A stretch of 64,000 bases of DNA from Anas platyrhynchos (GCF_047663525.1 NC_092589.1:102190501-102254500), one strand, 5' to 3'; positions 13,301 to 27,682 are shown, counted from the stretch's first letter. Notes: generated from the letters alone by a model not told the origin. Numbers and translations are program-made.

Positions 13301-15139
13301 GCTCAGAATTTGCTCTTAATTTTGCAATACTTTCCTTTGTTTTTCACCCCTGCCAACTTTGTATCTTTGCTTGTGTCATGCTAGGTACTAGACAAGATAG
13401 ATACATTAAATATTTGACATCTTTTGTTACTTGCTCAATAACCTTTTAAATTTCACTAAAAAGAAATTCAAATGCAGTTTTGTTTTCTTAATATCTATTC
13501 CACATATGATGATGCATGAAACTTGTGTGTACTTCCTTAAGGGAATGCAGTAGGCACAGAAGCCACTGGGAATAGTTAGCTTTGGCAAAAGAGAATTTAT
13601 GTAGATGTAATTGGCTTACTCTGAAGGTCATAATTAGTGAATGAGGTCTGTGATGAAAATTTTGTCAACCTTTCAAAAAATGTCTAGAGGCAGTGACTCA
13701 TTGTACATAGCATTTACCTCTTTGACATATAAGCCTGTTAAGAACAGGTGCAAAAATCTTCATAAAAAGCTCCTGAGTCCTATTTGTGAGAAAAGATGAG
13801 GCAAGAGGCAAGTTGAGAAGGAAATCCCATTGGAATATGCCTGAAGTAAGCAAATGTATTATATTAAAATATTAGAATTGTAGCACAGTATTTTGCGAGG
13901 CTTGTTTCCCCATTATACTTGCTTCTGTTTTGTTTTGCTTTTTTATTAGTAACAGTTTATGATCACGTTCAATATTATTGTCTATATGAAGGATATGCAG
14001 TTAGCTGGAAAGCAAGATAAAACATGAACTAGGATTCCCTGAAGTTCCTGAAACTCTCCTAAACTTCCAAGATTAGGTCTTTGGGAAATAAGATAATCAA
14101 GATAAAAGTAAACTAATATTAAAATGAAAACATTTATTTTATTTTCCCGGATATTACTTAAAATTCTTTTCCTATTAGATGTTTTCAACAAACCATAAAA
14201 TACACCATCTTTATGAAGAGTCAGTCTCGCAGTATAGTCAGTTGGTAACTCTTGGTAGAAGAGAGAACATTAATGGAATAGAACTCAGACTAAGTGTTGT
14301 CTTTAGAGTTATAACTCTGAAGTTATTTTCATCCTAACATACTCAGATCTTTACACAGAACTATGGAAATTAATAGAAAAAAAAGAAACTATTTTATAAA
14401 ATGTCTTAATTTCACAGGGGACTTAATATATTTTTAGATTTAATATATTACAATATTATTATTATTTTATGTTCTTCATTATACTGTTTTTATTCATTAT
14501 TTCCTTTGACTCATTCTGATTTTCTGTTCTTATTCTTCCTTTATTATAGGAGTCCTTCATATCAGCCTTTGTTTATTTGAAAAAAACTTACACATAAGCA
14601 CTTATGCATGCCCTGGTCATATAACTTTTTTTAGCAATAATGCTTTTAAGACCTACAATTCCATATTTGTTCTTCTGCACTGATTATATGGATAAGTATT
14701 AATGTTACGGGCAATTTGGTAGTGGAAACTTGAGTAAAGTCCCATTTTTTAATCCTTTATTTTAACTGATTTATTTAACTGGTTTATAAAAATCTTTAAT
14801 AAACATTTTACTTCCATGCACAACTTGTTCTTGAAAATCTGAATTAGGTTGCACCTTTTTCTTGCCTTCTTGGTTATGGTTACATACATGTTTACATATT
14901 TAAAACATTTCACATGTAAAATAAATATATAAATATATACATAAATAATATTTAAAACATATAACATTGCATGTTATAGCTAAGAAAAAGGTTGTTATTT
15001 TCTCATCTTTCATCAAGAGACAAAAAGAATATGAAGGTAAAATGGTCTTTGTGTCATGTATACTATTGAGAAATACCTTTGGGATGTACACACTCATCAT
15101 TATAGCAAACACATTTAATGAAGTTAATTATGATTCTAG
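10379..15139. other. Presumed TRAPPC12 intron, nothing recognised
   Basis: About 4.8 kb of AT-rich sequence with a T-run near 10925-10940. A minus-strand 86-codon ORF (11249-11509) with a hydrophobic segment is noted separately. No TRAPPC12 exon for the segment preceding GSMVPF was found here. Confidence 0.55.
11249..11509 (-). other. Unassigned 86-codon ORF with one hydrophobic segment
   Basis: Begins MCKKNKLKS, followed by about 19 hydrophobic residues (SVLMYSITVLSVSIVALSY), then a polar tail: a type II signal-anchor-like layout. No homology was recognised, no promoter or splice sites were found, and it lies antisense in an intron. It is probably a chance ORF. Confidence 0.12.
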
Positions 15140-15252
15140 GTTCCATGGTTCCTTTCTCCATGCGGATTTTACATGCTGAACTTCCTCAGTACCTAGGTAA
15201 TCCTCAGGAGTCACTGGATAGACTGCACAGTATGAAGATAATCTGCGCCAAG
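15140..15252 (+). CDS. TRAPPC12: TRAPPC12 coding exon 1 of 7 in window
   Basis: Acceptor GATTCTAG, donor AAG|GTAACA. After two bases that complete a Gly codon it encodes [14 protein letters not shown], then [15 protein letters not shown] and ends IICAK. This matches the human [15 protein letters not shown] segment around residue 475. It starts in phase 2 and ends on a codon boundary. Confidence 0.93.
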
Positions 15253-15596
15253 GTAACAACTTCTCTATGCAGTGTTTAGGAAATACATTTCACTGTCCTT
15301 AAATAGAACGTTGTTTCAACTATGACATTTTGGATTCCATCTTGATTCAGAGAAGGAACTCACTAATAGAAGTAATTAAGTCTCTTCCATTTTAGGATAC
15401 AGCATCCTCTTCTCCTCTGCTTAGCAGCTCAGACTAAAATGAGTAAAACGGTGCAAATACAGTTCTCTTGCTTTCGTGCTTCTGCCCAACAAGACACAGA
15501 ACAGATGTATTAAGCAGACATGTTCAAGGGCATGTGGGAGATTTTTTCCCTCACTCACCAGCATCCAGCTTGTTCAAAACAGTTGTTCATTGTAAA

Positions 15597-16106
15597 ATCA
15601 TAGAATGGTTTGGGTTGGAAAGGACCTTAAAGATCATCTAGTTCCAACCCACCTGCCATAGGCAGGGACACCTCCTACCAGACCAGGTTGCTCAAAGCCC
15701 AATCCAACCTGGCCTTGGCACTTCTAGGGATGGGGCATCCACAGCTTCTCTGAGCAACCTGTTATGGTTTCTCACCCCATCATGTATTTCTTCCTTATAT
15801 CTAATCTAAACCTACCCTCTTCTAATTTAAAACCATTACCCTCTTGTCCTGTCCCTATACTCCCTGACAAAGAGTCCCTCCCCAGCTTTCCTGCAGGCCC
15901 CCTTAGGTACTGGAATGCCGCTATAAGGTCTGCCCAGTGCCTTCTCTTTAGGCTAAACAACCCCAACTCCATCAGCCTGTCTTCATAGGAGAAGCACTCC
16001 AGGCCTCTGATCAGCCCCACAGCCCTCCTCTGGACCTGCTCCAGCAGGTCTGGGTCTCTCCTGTGCTGGGGACCCCAGTCCTGAATGTAGTGCTCCAGGT
16101 AGGGTC
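15597..16106 (-). mobile_element. CR1 LINE, 3' end fragment
   Basis: The low-coordinate end is the CR1 3' terminus (AATCATAGAATGGTTTGGGT, then the GGAAAGGACCTTAAAGATCA block). On the minus strand it reads LECFSYEDRLMELGLFSLKR and related CR1 C-terminal pieces with frame breaks. It is 5' truncated at about 16106. Confidence 0.92.
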
Positions 16107-18429
16107 ATGATCAAAAGATGCTGCTCCATCCTTCAGTAATAGCCTGGATAGCTGGCTTTGGAAATGAATGACAGTCTTTATAAATGGGAATATAAATATG
16201 AACTGCTGAGCTTGTTTTGGGGTTTGTTTGTTTATTTTGATGAAGCTTTCTTTGTTGTTGTTTTGGGGCCTGAGGGGAATTATTTGTTTTGTCAAGTTGC
16301 AGCATTGCAAAATTTGGGCCTGAATTATAATATGAGATTTGTCAGTGCTGGAATTGGAGTGGTGGTATTGTAAGCACAAGCCTTACCCACTAAACCCAGC
16401 ACCCTGAGCATTAATCATTCATCCTTAAATGCTTTTAACAGAAATCTTCCCTACTAGTCTAATGGAACAGTTATGTACAAATGTTACAATGTGCTAACCT
16501 CTAGAAGAAATGAAGCACTATTGCTTTACCTGTGACATTTGAAAATTCAGAACTGTATATGAGATAAACACACGTGATTATTTTGGGTGTTCCTTGGAAG
16601 CTTCCTATATTTACTTCTGAAAATAAATTGAATAATGCAAGTGTAGGAATTTGGTAATTGCCAGTTGTATAGATACTGTGGTCTTATGTATATAAAAACC
16701 AACTTGCTTCCAGCACAGCACAGTTACTAGGGTAACTAAGTATAACCAAGTGTTTACAGTTAAAAATAGATATTTCTTTTATGAGGGAAAAAGATGAAAG
16801 GTTGAAGTAATAAGAAATGAATGTGGCATTTGTTGTAGAGTTGGAAGGAATTAATTTGGAAACAGTTGAGAGAAAGATCTAATTTGGCCAAGAAGTGCTA
16901 CTTTTTAGCACTTCATGAATGATGTTATCTGCTTGTGACCATCTCATCTAATAAAATTAGTGCCAAGTTCTCTCCAGCATTGTCCTTCATAAACAGTCCT
17001 CCTCAATTTGAAAGTATTTTTATTTTTTTTCCAGGATATGTTATACTGCTCTGATGCAGGATTTCTGGGCCTACTGACATTTGCCTGCCCTGGTCTGCAG
17101 CAGACTAGGTGTTTCATATCTTGTTTTTGTATGATCTAGTTTTAAGTATTGTGCTGTCACTCTTCAGTAATGAAAGTGTGACTAGATCCCAAAATTTGAC
17201 TGAAGTTCCTTGATCTTGTAAAGGAGGGAGAGAATTGTATGGATGTGAATGAGGAAGTGACTTGAGCAGGACGTTCATCAGCCATCTGGTTAACTTTATT
17301 GACATGGCCATATCTCGTTTACAGTGTGGTCAGCCATGATTCTCCACAGATTAAAGATATTGGTCAGTAGAGGAATGAAAGAAAAGGAACTTAATTCCCC
17401 CAGACACACACCTCAACACACTTCTTCACAAGACCCTTAAGTTATTTATAACCCTGAGGTGGCTCTGCCTGCTCACTGTTCCTTGAAGTGCATATCCTTA
17501 AAGCATATTCACTATACTAAGGAAGCTTCTAAACTATCTTCAAGGTTTTGTTTGAACATGACCTAGGCTGATTGTTTAAATAAGGGAACCGAGAGAATAT
17601 AAAATAGGAATAAAGGACATTTGCAAATTAAAAATGTGGATTTCCCTGCCTGTTTACTCATACTCTCACTCCCTCAACCTCTAGATGCCTAGATCACTAT
17701 ATGATCCGTTGTGCCCTTGGGGAAAGCTTCTCTGAGGCTTCTGCTGGCTCTTCCCAAGGAGTTCCCCGTTCTGGGAGAAGATTTTCCTAGATTAGGGTGT
17801 TCAATTGTAGGTCTAATGGGAGCAATCTCCCATTGCTTCTGAAAGGTTCCACCAGAGGCAGAGTGCAGTCGCCAGGGCTCCTTTTTAAAATAAAGTACAC
17901 GGAAGACTACAAGGAAAACATTCCATCCTTCCTATGGTAATATTTTACAATTAGTTTTTCTAGGCACTACATTGCATATTACTTCAGTTGTTTGTATCCA
18001 AATTAAGTGTCTTGTATTTTGGAGCAATTCAAAGACAGCTATAGAAACAAGAGTATGAAAAAGGACATCTCATAAATATATTAAAAAAAAAAGCATTATT
18101 TAGATATATGTTTTAATTTTTGTGTGGAATTCTATCAGTCTACTAATCTAGATCTCACCTGGAATGTTTAAGAATAAAGCACATGAAAGCTTATGAAAAC
18201 GTATGGCGTAGCCAAGAAAATAACATAAAGAATTTACACATTATTCTTAATATTTATATGTGACACTTGGGAACCATTTGGGTTGTAACAGAATTAATTG
18301 GGGAGCTTTCAACCAAAAACCTCTAGTGTTTTACTTACCTACTTGAAAAAGTGGAAAAATAATCTTCGGTCATCCTTATTTACAGAAGGGCGTACGAATA
18401 GTCATTATGTAAATGAGATGATCTTGAAG

Positions 18430-18960
18430 TCATAAAAACTAGGAGAGAGAAAAGACCTATTAGCTCACCTCGTCTGTCTCTCTGCAATGCAAGGTTGTTT
18501 TCTAGTTTTTAATGAGCCAGCCTGTGGAGCTGAGGCCACTTCCCCTGGGAGGCTATTCCAGGCTAATGCTAATGCATTCTTATCGTAAGAAAATTTGTCT
18601 TCCTATTTTGCTTCTCTTCCTTCTCTTCCTTAATGTAATTGTGTTATTCCTATCTGATACCTCTTTTTAACCTGCTAAATTCCCTCTTGTTTTTTGTTGT
18701 ACGCTCTCTGCAGATGCCTGTCAACTTTGGATTAGCTACTCGACTTTAAGATCTAACCATGTTTAATTTGACATTATGTTGGTAACTCAGTCTCTTCAGC
18801 CCTCATCTACTTATATATTTCTTGTACCTGAATCAGGATTGGAGATTGAGATGAAAAGCATAATTTTTGTTTTCCCTGTATAGGCAATAATGTTTTTAGT
18901 TCCTCTAGCATCCCTTTAAATTTGTAATCAAGATCTGATCTGATATTTTACATCTCTTGT
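18430..18960 (-). mobile_element. Ancient CR1-like fragment
   Basis: Minus-oriented and strongly decayed. The + strand keeps recognisable spaced blocks of the CR1 3' region, such as a CTTCCCCTGGGAGGCTATTC block near 18539 and later the pattern of small gaps typical of an old copy. Boundaries are approximate. Confidence 0.55.
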
Positions 18961-20374
18961 CTGCAGGTGCAGCATTTAGGAATGAAATAATCTGTGATGC
19001 CAAAGGCCTGTTATGGTCTTTTGGGGGAATGAAGTGATATTGTTACTGTCTCTGTGTTATTGCTGGTCTTCCCAACCTGAATTGCCACAAGTTGTTGCCC
19101 TTATAAGTCTGCCTTGAAATAAAAGGACTCCAAGCAGCCAGGCAGTAAGAGTAACAGTAGTAATTTAAGTCATAAAAAGGGTGGTTCTTTTCCAGCTTTC
19201 ACTCAAAAACATAGGCATGATCGTAGTGCTAATTCTGCTAAGTACATGCTATATAATAAATGCTTACCTGGAGACCAACATGTGAGAAGAGCAATAGTCA
19301 GGCTTAGGCTATTCTTGCCCCTTCCTTGTGCCTGAGCTTCCTACCTGAATGAGGGAGAGCTCCTGGAAATACACGTATCCCATAGGGTGATGTATTTTGC
19401 TTTTTACCTTTTTATCCTTCAAGTGGCAGAGCTGTACTGTGCTCTCTACCAGGTGGGTGGAGCAGTGGCAAGTGGGTTAACTGCCCTGCTTCCTGAAAAA
19501 GCTCCTGCAAGTTGCTCTTCGTGTTCAAGAGTCTTGCCACTTGGCCATCTGCTACTTCTTCTGTAGTTCCACCACTCTTCTTTAAGAGAAGTTGTGTTTC
19601 TCTTTGACCCTTCCATATACACACTTCATGAATCTCCCAGTCTTTTGTTTTAATTTAGATTAATGAACTTTTCAGTCTCTTAGCTACTGATTGCTTTTGC
19701 TCTTTATTTTCATTCAGCTTCCAGTTCTGGATCAGTTACTAAGAATGCATAAGTATTCTGTGTCTCATAGATTATTTCAGCCTGGGAGGTGTTTGTCCTG
19801 ATGCTTTGTCTGATGAGTTTGTAGAAATTATGATGATCCTGCACCAAACTGAGTCCCCCAAAAGCCACAATTACAGAAGCACCCAGAAAAAAAAAGGGGG
19901 GGGGGGTTCTTTTGAGTAAGAAGGTAATGCTGATGAAAAGTTGTGGAAGAAAAAACAAATTATTAAAAAGAGAAATGGAAGGACAGGAAATTAGTAATAC
20001 AAAAGGTAGCGTGCCTAGGTTAGTAGTTGTGGTACACAGGTGATGGATGAGGAATGAAACAGGAGGTTTCATTGGTGAAACATTGCTAGCCAGTTAAACT
20101 AGAAATTGTCTTTATAAATATTCAAGACAAGGAAAAACATATTTCATACATACAGCTTGTTTAATGTAGATGGTAGAAGTGTTCAATGTTATTTGTCTTT
20201 ATATTTGAAACAAGGACGTTTAGAGCTATCGCATATGATATTGCTAGAATAAACAGTTTACCATCTGTGGAAAAGCAGGATGAAGGGATCTGTTAAAATC
20301 AAACATTTCATGTCAACTACCATAGCTTACACTGAATAACTACTAGAATCAGTGATTTTATTATTAAACAATTC

Positions 20375-20560
20375 ATGGAAAACTAGGGAAGTGCCTAAAT
20401 ATTGAAAGACTGCAGATGATGTTCCTATACTTAAGAAGGGCAAAAGGAGATAAACCTAGGGAATAAACCAATTAGCCTCAAATCAGCACCGAGTTCTGTT
20501 TTAATTACGTTGAGCTTGAGGTGACAGCTAGATATCCCCAAGTAATATCACAGAATGGTT
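20375..20560 (+). mobile_element. Ancient CR1 reverse-transcriptase fragment
   Basis: The segment around 20383-20480 resembles the CR1 ORF2 stretch just before the reverse-transcriptase core: an ACTAGGGAAGTGCCTAAATA block, then AAGAAGGGCAAAAGGAG, then a CCAATTAGCCTCAAATCAG block corresponding to YRPVSLTS. Many indels. It may extend towards 20710 (GGCTTTGTCAAACTAACC). Confidence 0.5.
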
Positions 20561-22405
20561 AATGTAATATTCTAATTGTATGCTAATATCCAATTCTTTC
20601 CTTTTTTTTTTTTTTCTTGATGCTGTTAGTTGGGGCGTTTTCAGAGAATGGCTTTGTCAAACTAACCTATTGTCTTTTCAAACAAAACAATATGTTTCAT
20701 TGATGAAGGCACCTCGTTATGCTAACACCATTTCAAGAGTAAGAGCTCTGAGCCTTACTGAGAATGAAAGCTGATAACTAGATTTTTTCCAGGGGAAGAG
20801 AGAGATCATGTTTTTTTTAGACTGGATAGGAAACAGACAACAAGGTGGTTTTTTGGCTTGTGGGAGAGAAGAGTGTTTTTTACTCTGACAAGGTTACTTG
20901 TTATATACTAGGCATTTAATACTTAAATCTGGTGCTTCGGTTTCTAAGTGTTTTCTAAGTGGCTACATTGCTTGTGAAATTGGGACAGGGATTCAATCTC
21001 ACAGACATGCTGCTGTGATCTCATAAATTGCCACCTATCAACTAAGTTGTGGTATCTGTACAATTGTTTGCTCATAGCCTCTCAAAATTTGAGGTAAGGC
21101 AGCTTGCTTTAGCTCTCTATGAACTAAATCAAACTACCTTGTACTTGTCATGGGCTAACAGTTCTTACCAGGAAAATGGCCCTGGCTCATCTGGCATGTG
21201 GTAACTGCAGTCATTTCATCGAATGCCTCTCCTAGCTCTAAAGTTACTTGTAGCTAAATTTATGACACCTAACTTTAGGCTTTCACTCTAGTCTATGAAA
21301 AGAGGTTGGTATCTCTCAGGGCAATTCCTTTCACCTTAAGATGGTGTGAACTCGCTTCGTGGAGGTCCTGATTGCCCTTCATTGACTGTCGGAGGCACCA
21401 ACGTGCTGTCTGAGGCCAGATTAATTTTGCTTTTGAGGATTTCCTGTGTTGTCTTTAAGTGTTTGTTTACAAACCACTGAGCACAACTGGAATGCTTTCC
21501 TGGTGTGGAAAAAAAACAATTTCTTATACTGACAGAGGGTAAGAGTGCTCTGTGCAATGTGTTCAAAAGTGCACTCAGGCCCTAGACAGGGATATGCCTT
21601 ATATTTCTCTAATTGTCTAACCACAACGGCTATTCAAGAGCAACAGCTTTAGTGCTCTTTTTGAAGGAGATCTCAAACAGTATTCTACAACCAAAGTAAT
21701 AAATTTGTAATAGAACAAAGGGGGTTATTTGTGGGAATGGGAGAACAGATTTGGAGAAACTGTAATGGGATTAGAAAATGGGAAGTTGACTTGCATTTCA
21801 AATGGAACTTCACCTGCGTATTTCAAAAGTGCTGAGACACAAGCTTCATTAAGTATACATTTTCATTCTCCCAATCATATTACAAATGTTTCATTCACTC
21901 AACAGTTTGGATGATTTAAAATCTATAATAAATAAAGAGAGGCAATAAAACCCAAAGTTTGAGAAGGGAGTCGGAATAAGACCTAAGGGGAATACTTGAT
22001 TAAGGACAAAAGAAGCAAGGTGTTTTGGAAACCAGAGCCCATGCTTAGGGTGGAGGAGTCAAGAGAGGATGGCTCTCTTAGAAAAATCAATTTGACATTC
22101 TTTGTGGTCATTAACATTCATTCTCTGGTGAAGCATATTTCATGTTTTGTTTAACAAAATGTGTATGTCCCCGGAGTGTGCTGACATTTAATGTTCTGTA
22201 AGTATCATAAACCTGAATTCTAACATCCTTCTACCGTGTAATGTCTTCCTTTGTGCTATGGTAATAATCAGTAATTTTGAACTGTATCTAGGTGAAACAT
22301 TCTTGCCTGAGTTGGTTTTCATATTGACTGTCAATTTTAGATAATTTGCATTTAATACATAGCATTGTTTAAACTCATGTAAGTTACTTTAAAAATTTAC
22401 TACAG

Positions 22406-22478
22406 ATACTAGAAAATCTGGAACAAGGCTTAGCTGAAGATGGAAGTATGACTAATATTACACAGGAGAACAGGCAAG
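22406..22478 (+). CDS. TRAPPC12: TRAPPC12 coding exon 2 of 7 in window
   Basis: Acceptor TACTACAG, donor CAAG|GTAGGT. Encodes ILENLEQGLAEDGSM, then TNITQENRQ plus one base of an Ala codon. It matches human ILANLEQGLAEDGGM. A longer ORF running through the donor is intron readthrough. Confidence 0.95.
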
Positions 22479-25400
22479 GTAGGTATTCTTTAAACATTTT
22501 TTCACAGGCAGTATGGTTTTATCACTTGCGCAAGTATGCCAGAAGTTTTCACAAGACTGCCCCAGAGTTGTTAAAACAGTATTTTTGTAATCTCATAGTC
22601 TACTCAGCCTCTGAAATGATACACCTTATACTTTTATTTGCTGGAATTAATTTCACAGTTTTGCCCTTGATCAAACTGTTGCACTAAATCAGTTTTTTTT
22701 TCCTACTGAGAAGAAACAAAGAACATGACTACCATCCTTTAGTGATGCATCTAGAAGTGTATTGCTGTCACAGCTTAGATGAATGTTTCATGTTCAGCAT
22801 TGGCTCATTGGTTCCTCTCAGTCTTCCCACCTAAAATTTAGTGATTTTTTTTTAAGATTGAACTGCTATCAGACAAGGGCTGCATTGGCCTAGGATGTTA
22901 CTATATTCTAATAGTCTAATTCTCACTGCAACTGTGTGATACATAGAATCCTGAAATACCTAAGTCACTTTTTAAAATGAGTTTCAGAATATACTCATCT
23001 AATCTAAATAATTTTATATGGAATTATGTTGTTTGTTTTTTTTCCTGTTCCTTCTATCTGAGTTTTTAACTTCAATAGTGTGGGATAAATTACTGTATAA
23101 AGGTCATCTAGATAAATTAGTTGTCCAAGTATTTTTTAATGGAATTTATACTAATCAGATCATTTGAGTGCGCTTAAAAATTGAATATGAAATGACATTT
23201 TAAGCATTGTTATGAATTAGATGAACCACTTATGGTGCCCAGCAATATGGAAGTTAAAAACATAATACCAAGAAAACAAGAACCTTTCTGCTTCAGCCAA
23301 CAGCCTAAGGAAATCTTACCAACTTCTTTCCATGCTAGCATTTACCTCTGGAGGGTATGGGAAGTAAAGGTCTTCCTCTGAGATGTGAAAAGGCTGGGTA
23401 CAGCTCTTGGGTACTCAGCAGAGTGACATATTATAAACAGGTCACTAAAATGATGCCTACATGGAGTGGTGCAGACCTGGTCTGAACTCTTCTGCCTGGT
23501 CTTCAAGTTGGTTGGACATGGAGCAGCTTTAATGTGTCAATGTACTTCACTTAATACACCATCTAGATATGCCCTAAAAAATGTATGCAAGTATGAGCAG
23601 TGTATATCATAGAGGCATTTGCAGATATATTCAAATGAATATACATATTCTTCTCAAAATGGGTTAGGAAAAAGCAGAAAGATAATCTGATATTCCAAAT
23701 TCGTGCACAGCATTTCAGTTTCTGGTTTTCTCTCTTTATAGCTGTTGTTCATCTTGCCTCTGTTCCCTTACCTCCTTTTCCCTGTTGTTCCCTTTCTACC
23801 CTCATTTTTTGTATTAATTTTCCCCATATTTTTTTCTGCTTTTTTTTTTCTTTGTCTTGTAAAACAAGAGTCTGATTCTCTTTTAGGGGACAAGGACTTT
23901 TTTTTTTTTCCTAGCTGTGTCATCATCCTGTGGCCAGCAGTCTTTCTCTGATGTGAGTTTCAGGCTCCTCGTTTTTCCTCACTGCTGCTGCATCAGAGCT
24001 GAAATGAGCTCAGAAGGATGTGGTTGGAAAAGCAGCAGCCAGAATTTGCCAGAGGACAAGGCTGCTGAAGCAGTCCCCTTTGCAAGGAGTGTTGGGTGAC
24101 TGCTGTTGTTTGTGGAGGTCAGCTGGGTCTGCTCCCTGTCTGTTTCTGATAATGCTGGTTTTTTGATGTTTTGTTTTGTTTTCATGTGAGATCTCGCTGA
24201 AGCAAAACTTATTAACTTTATTTGAAGACAGACATAATTCATTATGGGGATTATGCCTAGTAAGTAATTTCCTTATTGCTGGTGTAAGAAGGTGCCACGC
24301 AAGTCAACTCATCATGTACATCTCCTCTAATCTGAAACAGAGCACCTCACCTGCCAGTTTTTCAACAGGAGAAGAATTCTAGAATCACTTACCTGGCAAT
24401 GCATTCTAGAAGATGCCAATTCTGCAATTTAGTGCACAGTGTTTGTATTAAAATGGCTGGCAGTATGGAGTACAGTCCTTGACAAATAGCAAAACTGAAT
24501 GCTTAGAATGCAAGCAAGTGGTTTTCAGGCATTTTTCAGGCATCACGTAATGATCTGGTGTTGGGTTTTCAATTTTGTTTACGGCTTTGCAGGTTTCCTT
24601 TAACCCCTTTCTGCCAGCACTAAGAAGCCTCATCCACAGGGCTACCCAATTTCAAGGTCAGAGCCAGTTCCTGTTTAGTTATAGCACTGACTGAAGACAT
24701 CTGGTGTGTCTGCTTTGCAATCCTGTTTAAGTATTGTGGCTGGTGCTGCTGGATTGTGAGCAGGAAACCTAGATGTCTCCACTGCAGAAATCAGCGTCTC
24801 ATTTGTTGTTACCTAAGTCCTTGGTAAGATCCTGAAAAATTGAACATGGTTACCAAACTAGGGGGACATGCAAACAGGGAGATAAGCACAAGTGAAATAA
24901 TAAAGGAGAGTTAAGAAGAGATTTATTTAATTATGTCCAGGTTTTACAGACACCCCCAAGGAAAGAAAAAATGTAGCATACAATAATTGCTCAGTGTTTA
25001 CAGCAGCCTCTCCATTAACAGCACTAGCAATGTGTGGTCAAGGGAGAATTCCTAAAACAAAAGCTAGCATTAATGAACAATTTTAAGGTACAGTGAATGA
25101 CATACTGGATTCAGTCTTGGTGCCCCTTCTTTTGACAAAGGTAGTTTGGAAATGCTGACATTGATTTTTTGTTGTTGTGGGTGGGGAGTGGTGAAGGTGT
25201 TTTTAGGAAGTGAATGGGAGTAGACATTTCACCAGACTCTGTTCTTATTTGTAATGGCATTTATGTGTGTTAAAAAAAAATTATCTGTGCGACCTGCCAT
25301 GCTTTTCATCATAGCATACATTATGGATACAAATGAGTGGTCTCAGTTATCACAGTCTCATTGAAATAGCCTCTTCGCCCTTTCCTCTCCCCTCCTTCTC

Positions 25401-26194
25401 AAATCATTACAGTGACCTTGACAGCTGATTGACTGAGACCTATTTATTTTCCAAATGTACTGAATTAATACTCCTAACATTTATTTTGGAGGATTAGAGG
25501 AATAATTCTAGCATTGATCTAGGGAAATGGATTGAGAAAAATAAGGATCTATGTGAACTATTCTCTTAAAACATCAGGAGTCTGTCTGCAAACCAAAAGA
25601 GAAAAAAAAAAAAATCTGCTGCTGCAGCTTTTAATGCCTGCAAGCTCCAGGAGCATGGGGAAAGCAGACAGGCTTGGCAGATTTTTTCCAGCACAGCTAT
25701 AAGCCAGAGGCAAGCAGAAATAGTCCCAGACTCAGACAGTTCTGACCCTGCACGTTTTGGCTCTGAAATGGCATTAGCTGTGTTTGATTTTTGAGTTTAT
25801 CTCATTTAATCCTGTAGATTATATGTTTTTAAAATTGATACTCATTATCACTCTAATCTTTTTTATGCATCTTTTGTTCTTATATTGGAAAATATGTGGC
25901 TGCTTCTTCTGGTGTTTAATATTTGGCCTGAGCTCAAAGCTGAGCGGCTGTCTGTTGCTCTGCGTTGTTACAGCGTGTATGGTCCCCAGAACTGCTTGAG
26001 TAATTCCCTTGGAGAGATGCAGGATTTTCTGTCTGATGGTGCAGTGTAGCAGAGAATTAAAAATTCTCGGCTAAAACCCAGTGGTGTTAACGAGGTGGAT
26101 CTTTCAAAATCGTAATTCATAGGACCAATAATTGATGGCAAGAAAGAACCTCTAATTTATTTGTGCAAATTCACAAGCTGCTCTTATTTTGCAG
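22479..26194. other. TRAPPC12 intron, 3.7 kb
   Basis: AT-rich with several T-runs (23838-23850 and 23899-23911). No repeat family or exon recognised. Confidence 0.75.
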
Positions 26195-26268
26195 CCTCTG
26201 TTCAGCTGTGGAGGTCACGTCTGGGCCGGGTGATGTACTCCATGGCAAACTGTCTGCTAATGATGAAG
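26195..26268 (+). CDS. TRAPPC12: TRAPPC12 coding exon 3 of 7 in window
   Basis: Acceptor TTTTGCAG, donor ATGAAG|GTACGT. Completes Ala, then encodes [19 protein letters not shown] and LLMMK, nearly identical to human. This is the start of a TPR-like helix pair. Ends on a codon boundary. Confidence 0.96.
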
Positions 26269-27682
26269 GTACGTGGGTGGCAGCAACTGCAGAGGTACCG
26301 TATATTCCGGAATAGAATGTCAGAGAAAGTGCAGGAGAATTACTGGTGCATAGATAAGGCTACCTGACTGTACTCGGAGGTTTTGCATAGTGAAGAATTA
26401 ATTAGACTTAATAATGCCTTATTTAATAGATAACCATTTGAAGTAATGTTCTTTGGGAACATATCTGCACTTATTTCTCCCCAAATCATCCTGGAGAACG
26501 TGCAGTAACAATACCGAATTTACATTTTTAAATTGAATTTTTCTAACACTTAACTAAATGCTGTAATTAAAAGCAATTATGTGCTCTGTCTTTTTCAAAC
26601 TGTGCACTAAGAATGTTGCTCTGTGTATGCACATTATGAATACTATAGGCTTGGTATATGATGAAGATCCAGAACATCTAAATACATCCTTCCTATCTCA
26701 ATTGTAAGATAGCTTCTTTCAGGTTTAAATCCGCACTAATGGGTGGGGAAAAGAGAAAGGAATAAAAGGAAAACCTAACTACCACTGTTTTGTTGTTTCT
26801 CTCTTGTTTCCCCCTTATTCCTTAAATACTTTTTGCTGCATTTGCTGGAACACTGGCTTCTCTTTGTGATCAGGAAACTTGAGAAATATGACAATTCCTG
26901 CCATTCACCTCATAGTCAGGGAAATAAGGATATTGCCATTCTAGGCATGCAACAAACTGCTGTTATGCTGAGTTTAACTGTGCTTCACAAATCAATTAAC
27001 AGCAACAGGCTCAGAGCAATTCTGTCAGCACTATAACCTTCACAGGCCGAGCTCCTTGCTCCCTGCTAGTTGGTTGTCCAAGGTCATGTCAAACCTGACG
27101 TTTACTAAGCTGCTTCCCAGGCTGGGCCTCCTTGATGCTCTGTTCATAATATTGTAGTAACTCAGAAAGCATGCATCACATACAGTTATCCAAATACTGC
27201 TTTATATAAAACAGAATGTCCTATTTATGTGAATTAGGGAAAATAGAAAATTCTGTTCATAATTATGTTGTGATCAGAACAATTCTATCCTGTATAGAAA
27301 TAATTGTCCATTAAACCATGAAGTATTTTTAAGAATTAATAAGCACTTGTTTTGAAGTAGGTACTTGACATAGGTTCAGTTCTTAAGGAACTTGCTTTTT
27401 CAAAAAACAAGTGGAGAGAAGCACAACATATTTGTGAATACTAGTTATCAACTTTTTGGAAATGATATCTCAGAAATACTGCAGCTCAGATGCTTCTTAA
27501 GATCAGTTTTATTTAGGGCCTCACTGCTGTTAATTTAGAAATTTACACTTCCACAGTAACTTCCAGACTACCCGCAACTGCATGTTAATGCACAAGTGCT
27601 CCCATTTGAAACTTGAATTTAGCACATAGGCTGTGGAGCAGTTGGGAATCTCACAAGTTTCAGAAATATTCCTATATGGAGT

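Larger units (their letters stand above)
15253..22405. other. TRAPPC12 intron, 7.2 kb
   Basis: Contains one moderately young CR1 (15597-16106) and two old CR1-like pieces (18430-18960 and 20375-20560), listed separately. It also has a G-run near 19898-19906. Nothing else recognised. Confidence 0.8.

Noticed and set aside
680-15139. Search for the TRAPPC12 exon preceding GSMVPF
   Set aside because: No segment resembling the expected LDQPDLYYEYYP-type exon was found; it is probably left of the window, though a missed small exon cannot be excluded by eye.
22448-22687. 79-codon ORF at TRAPPC12 exon 2
   Set aside because: Combines the end of a real exon with intron sequence beyond a clear GTAGGT donor.
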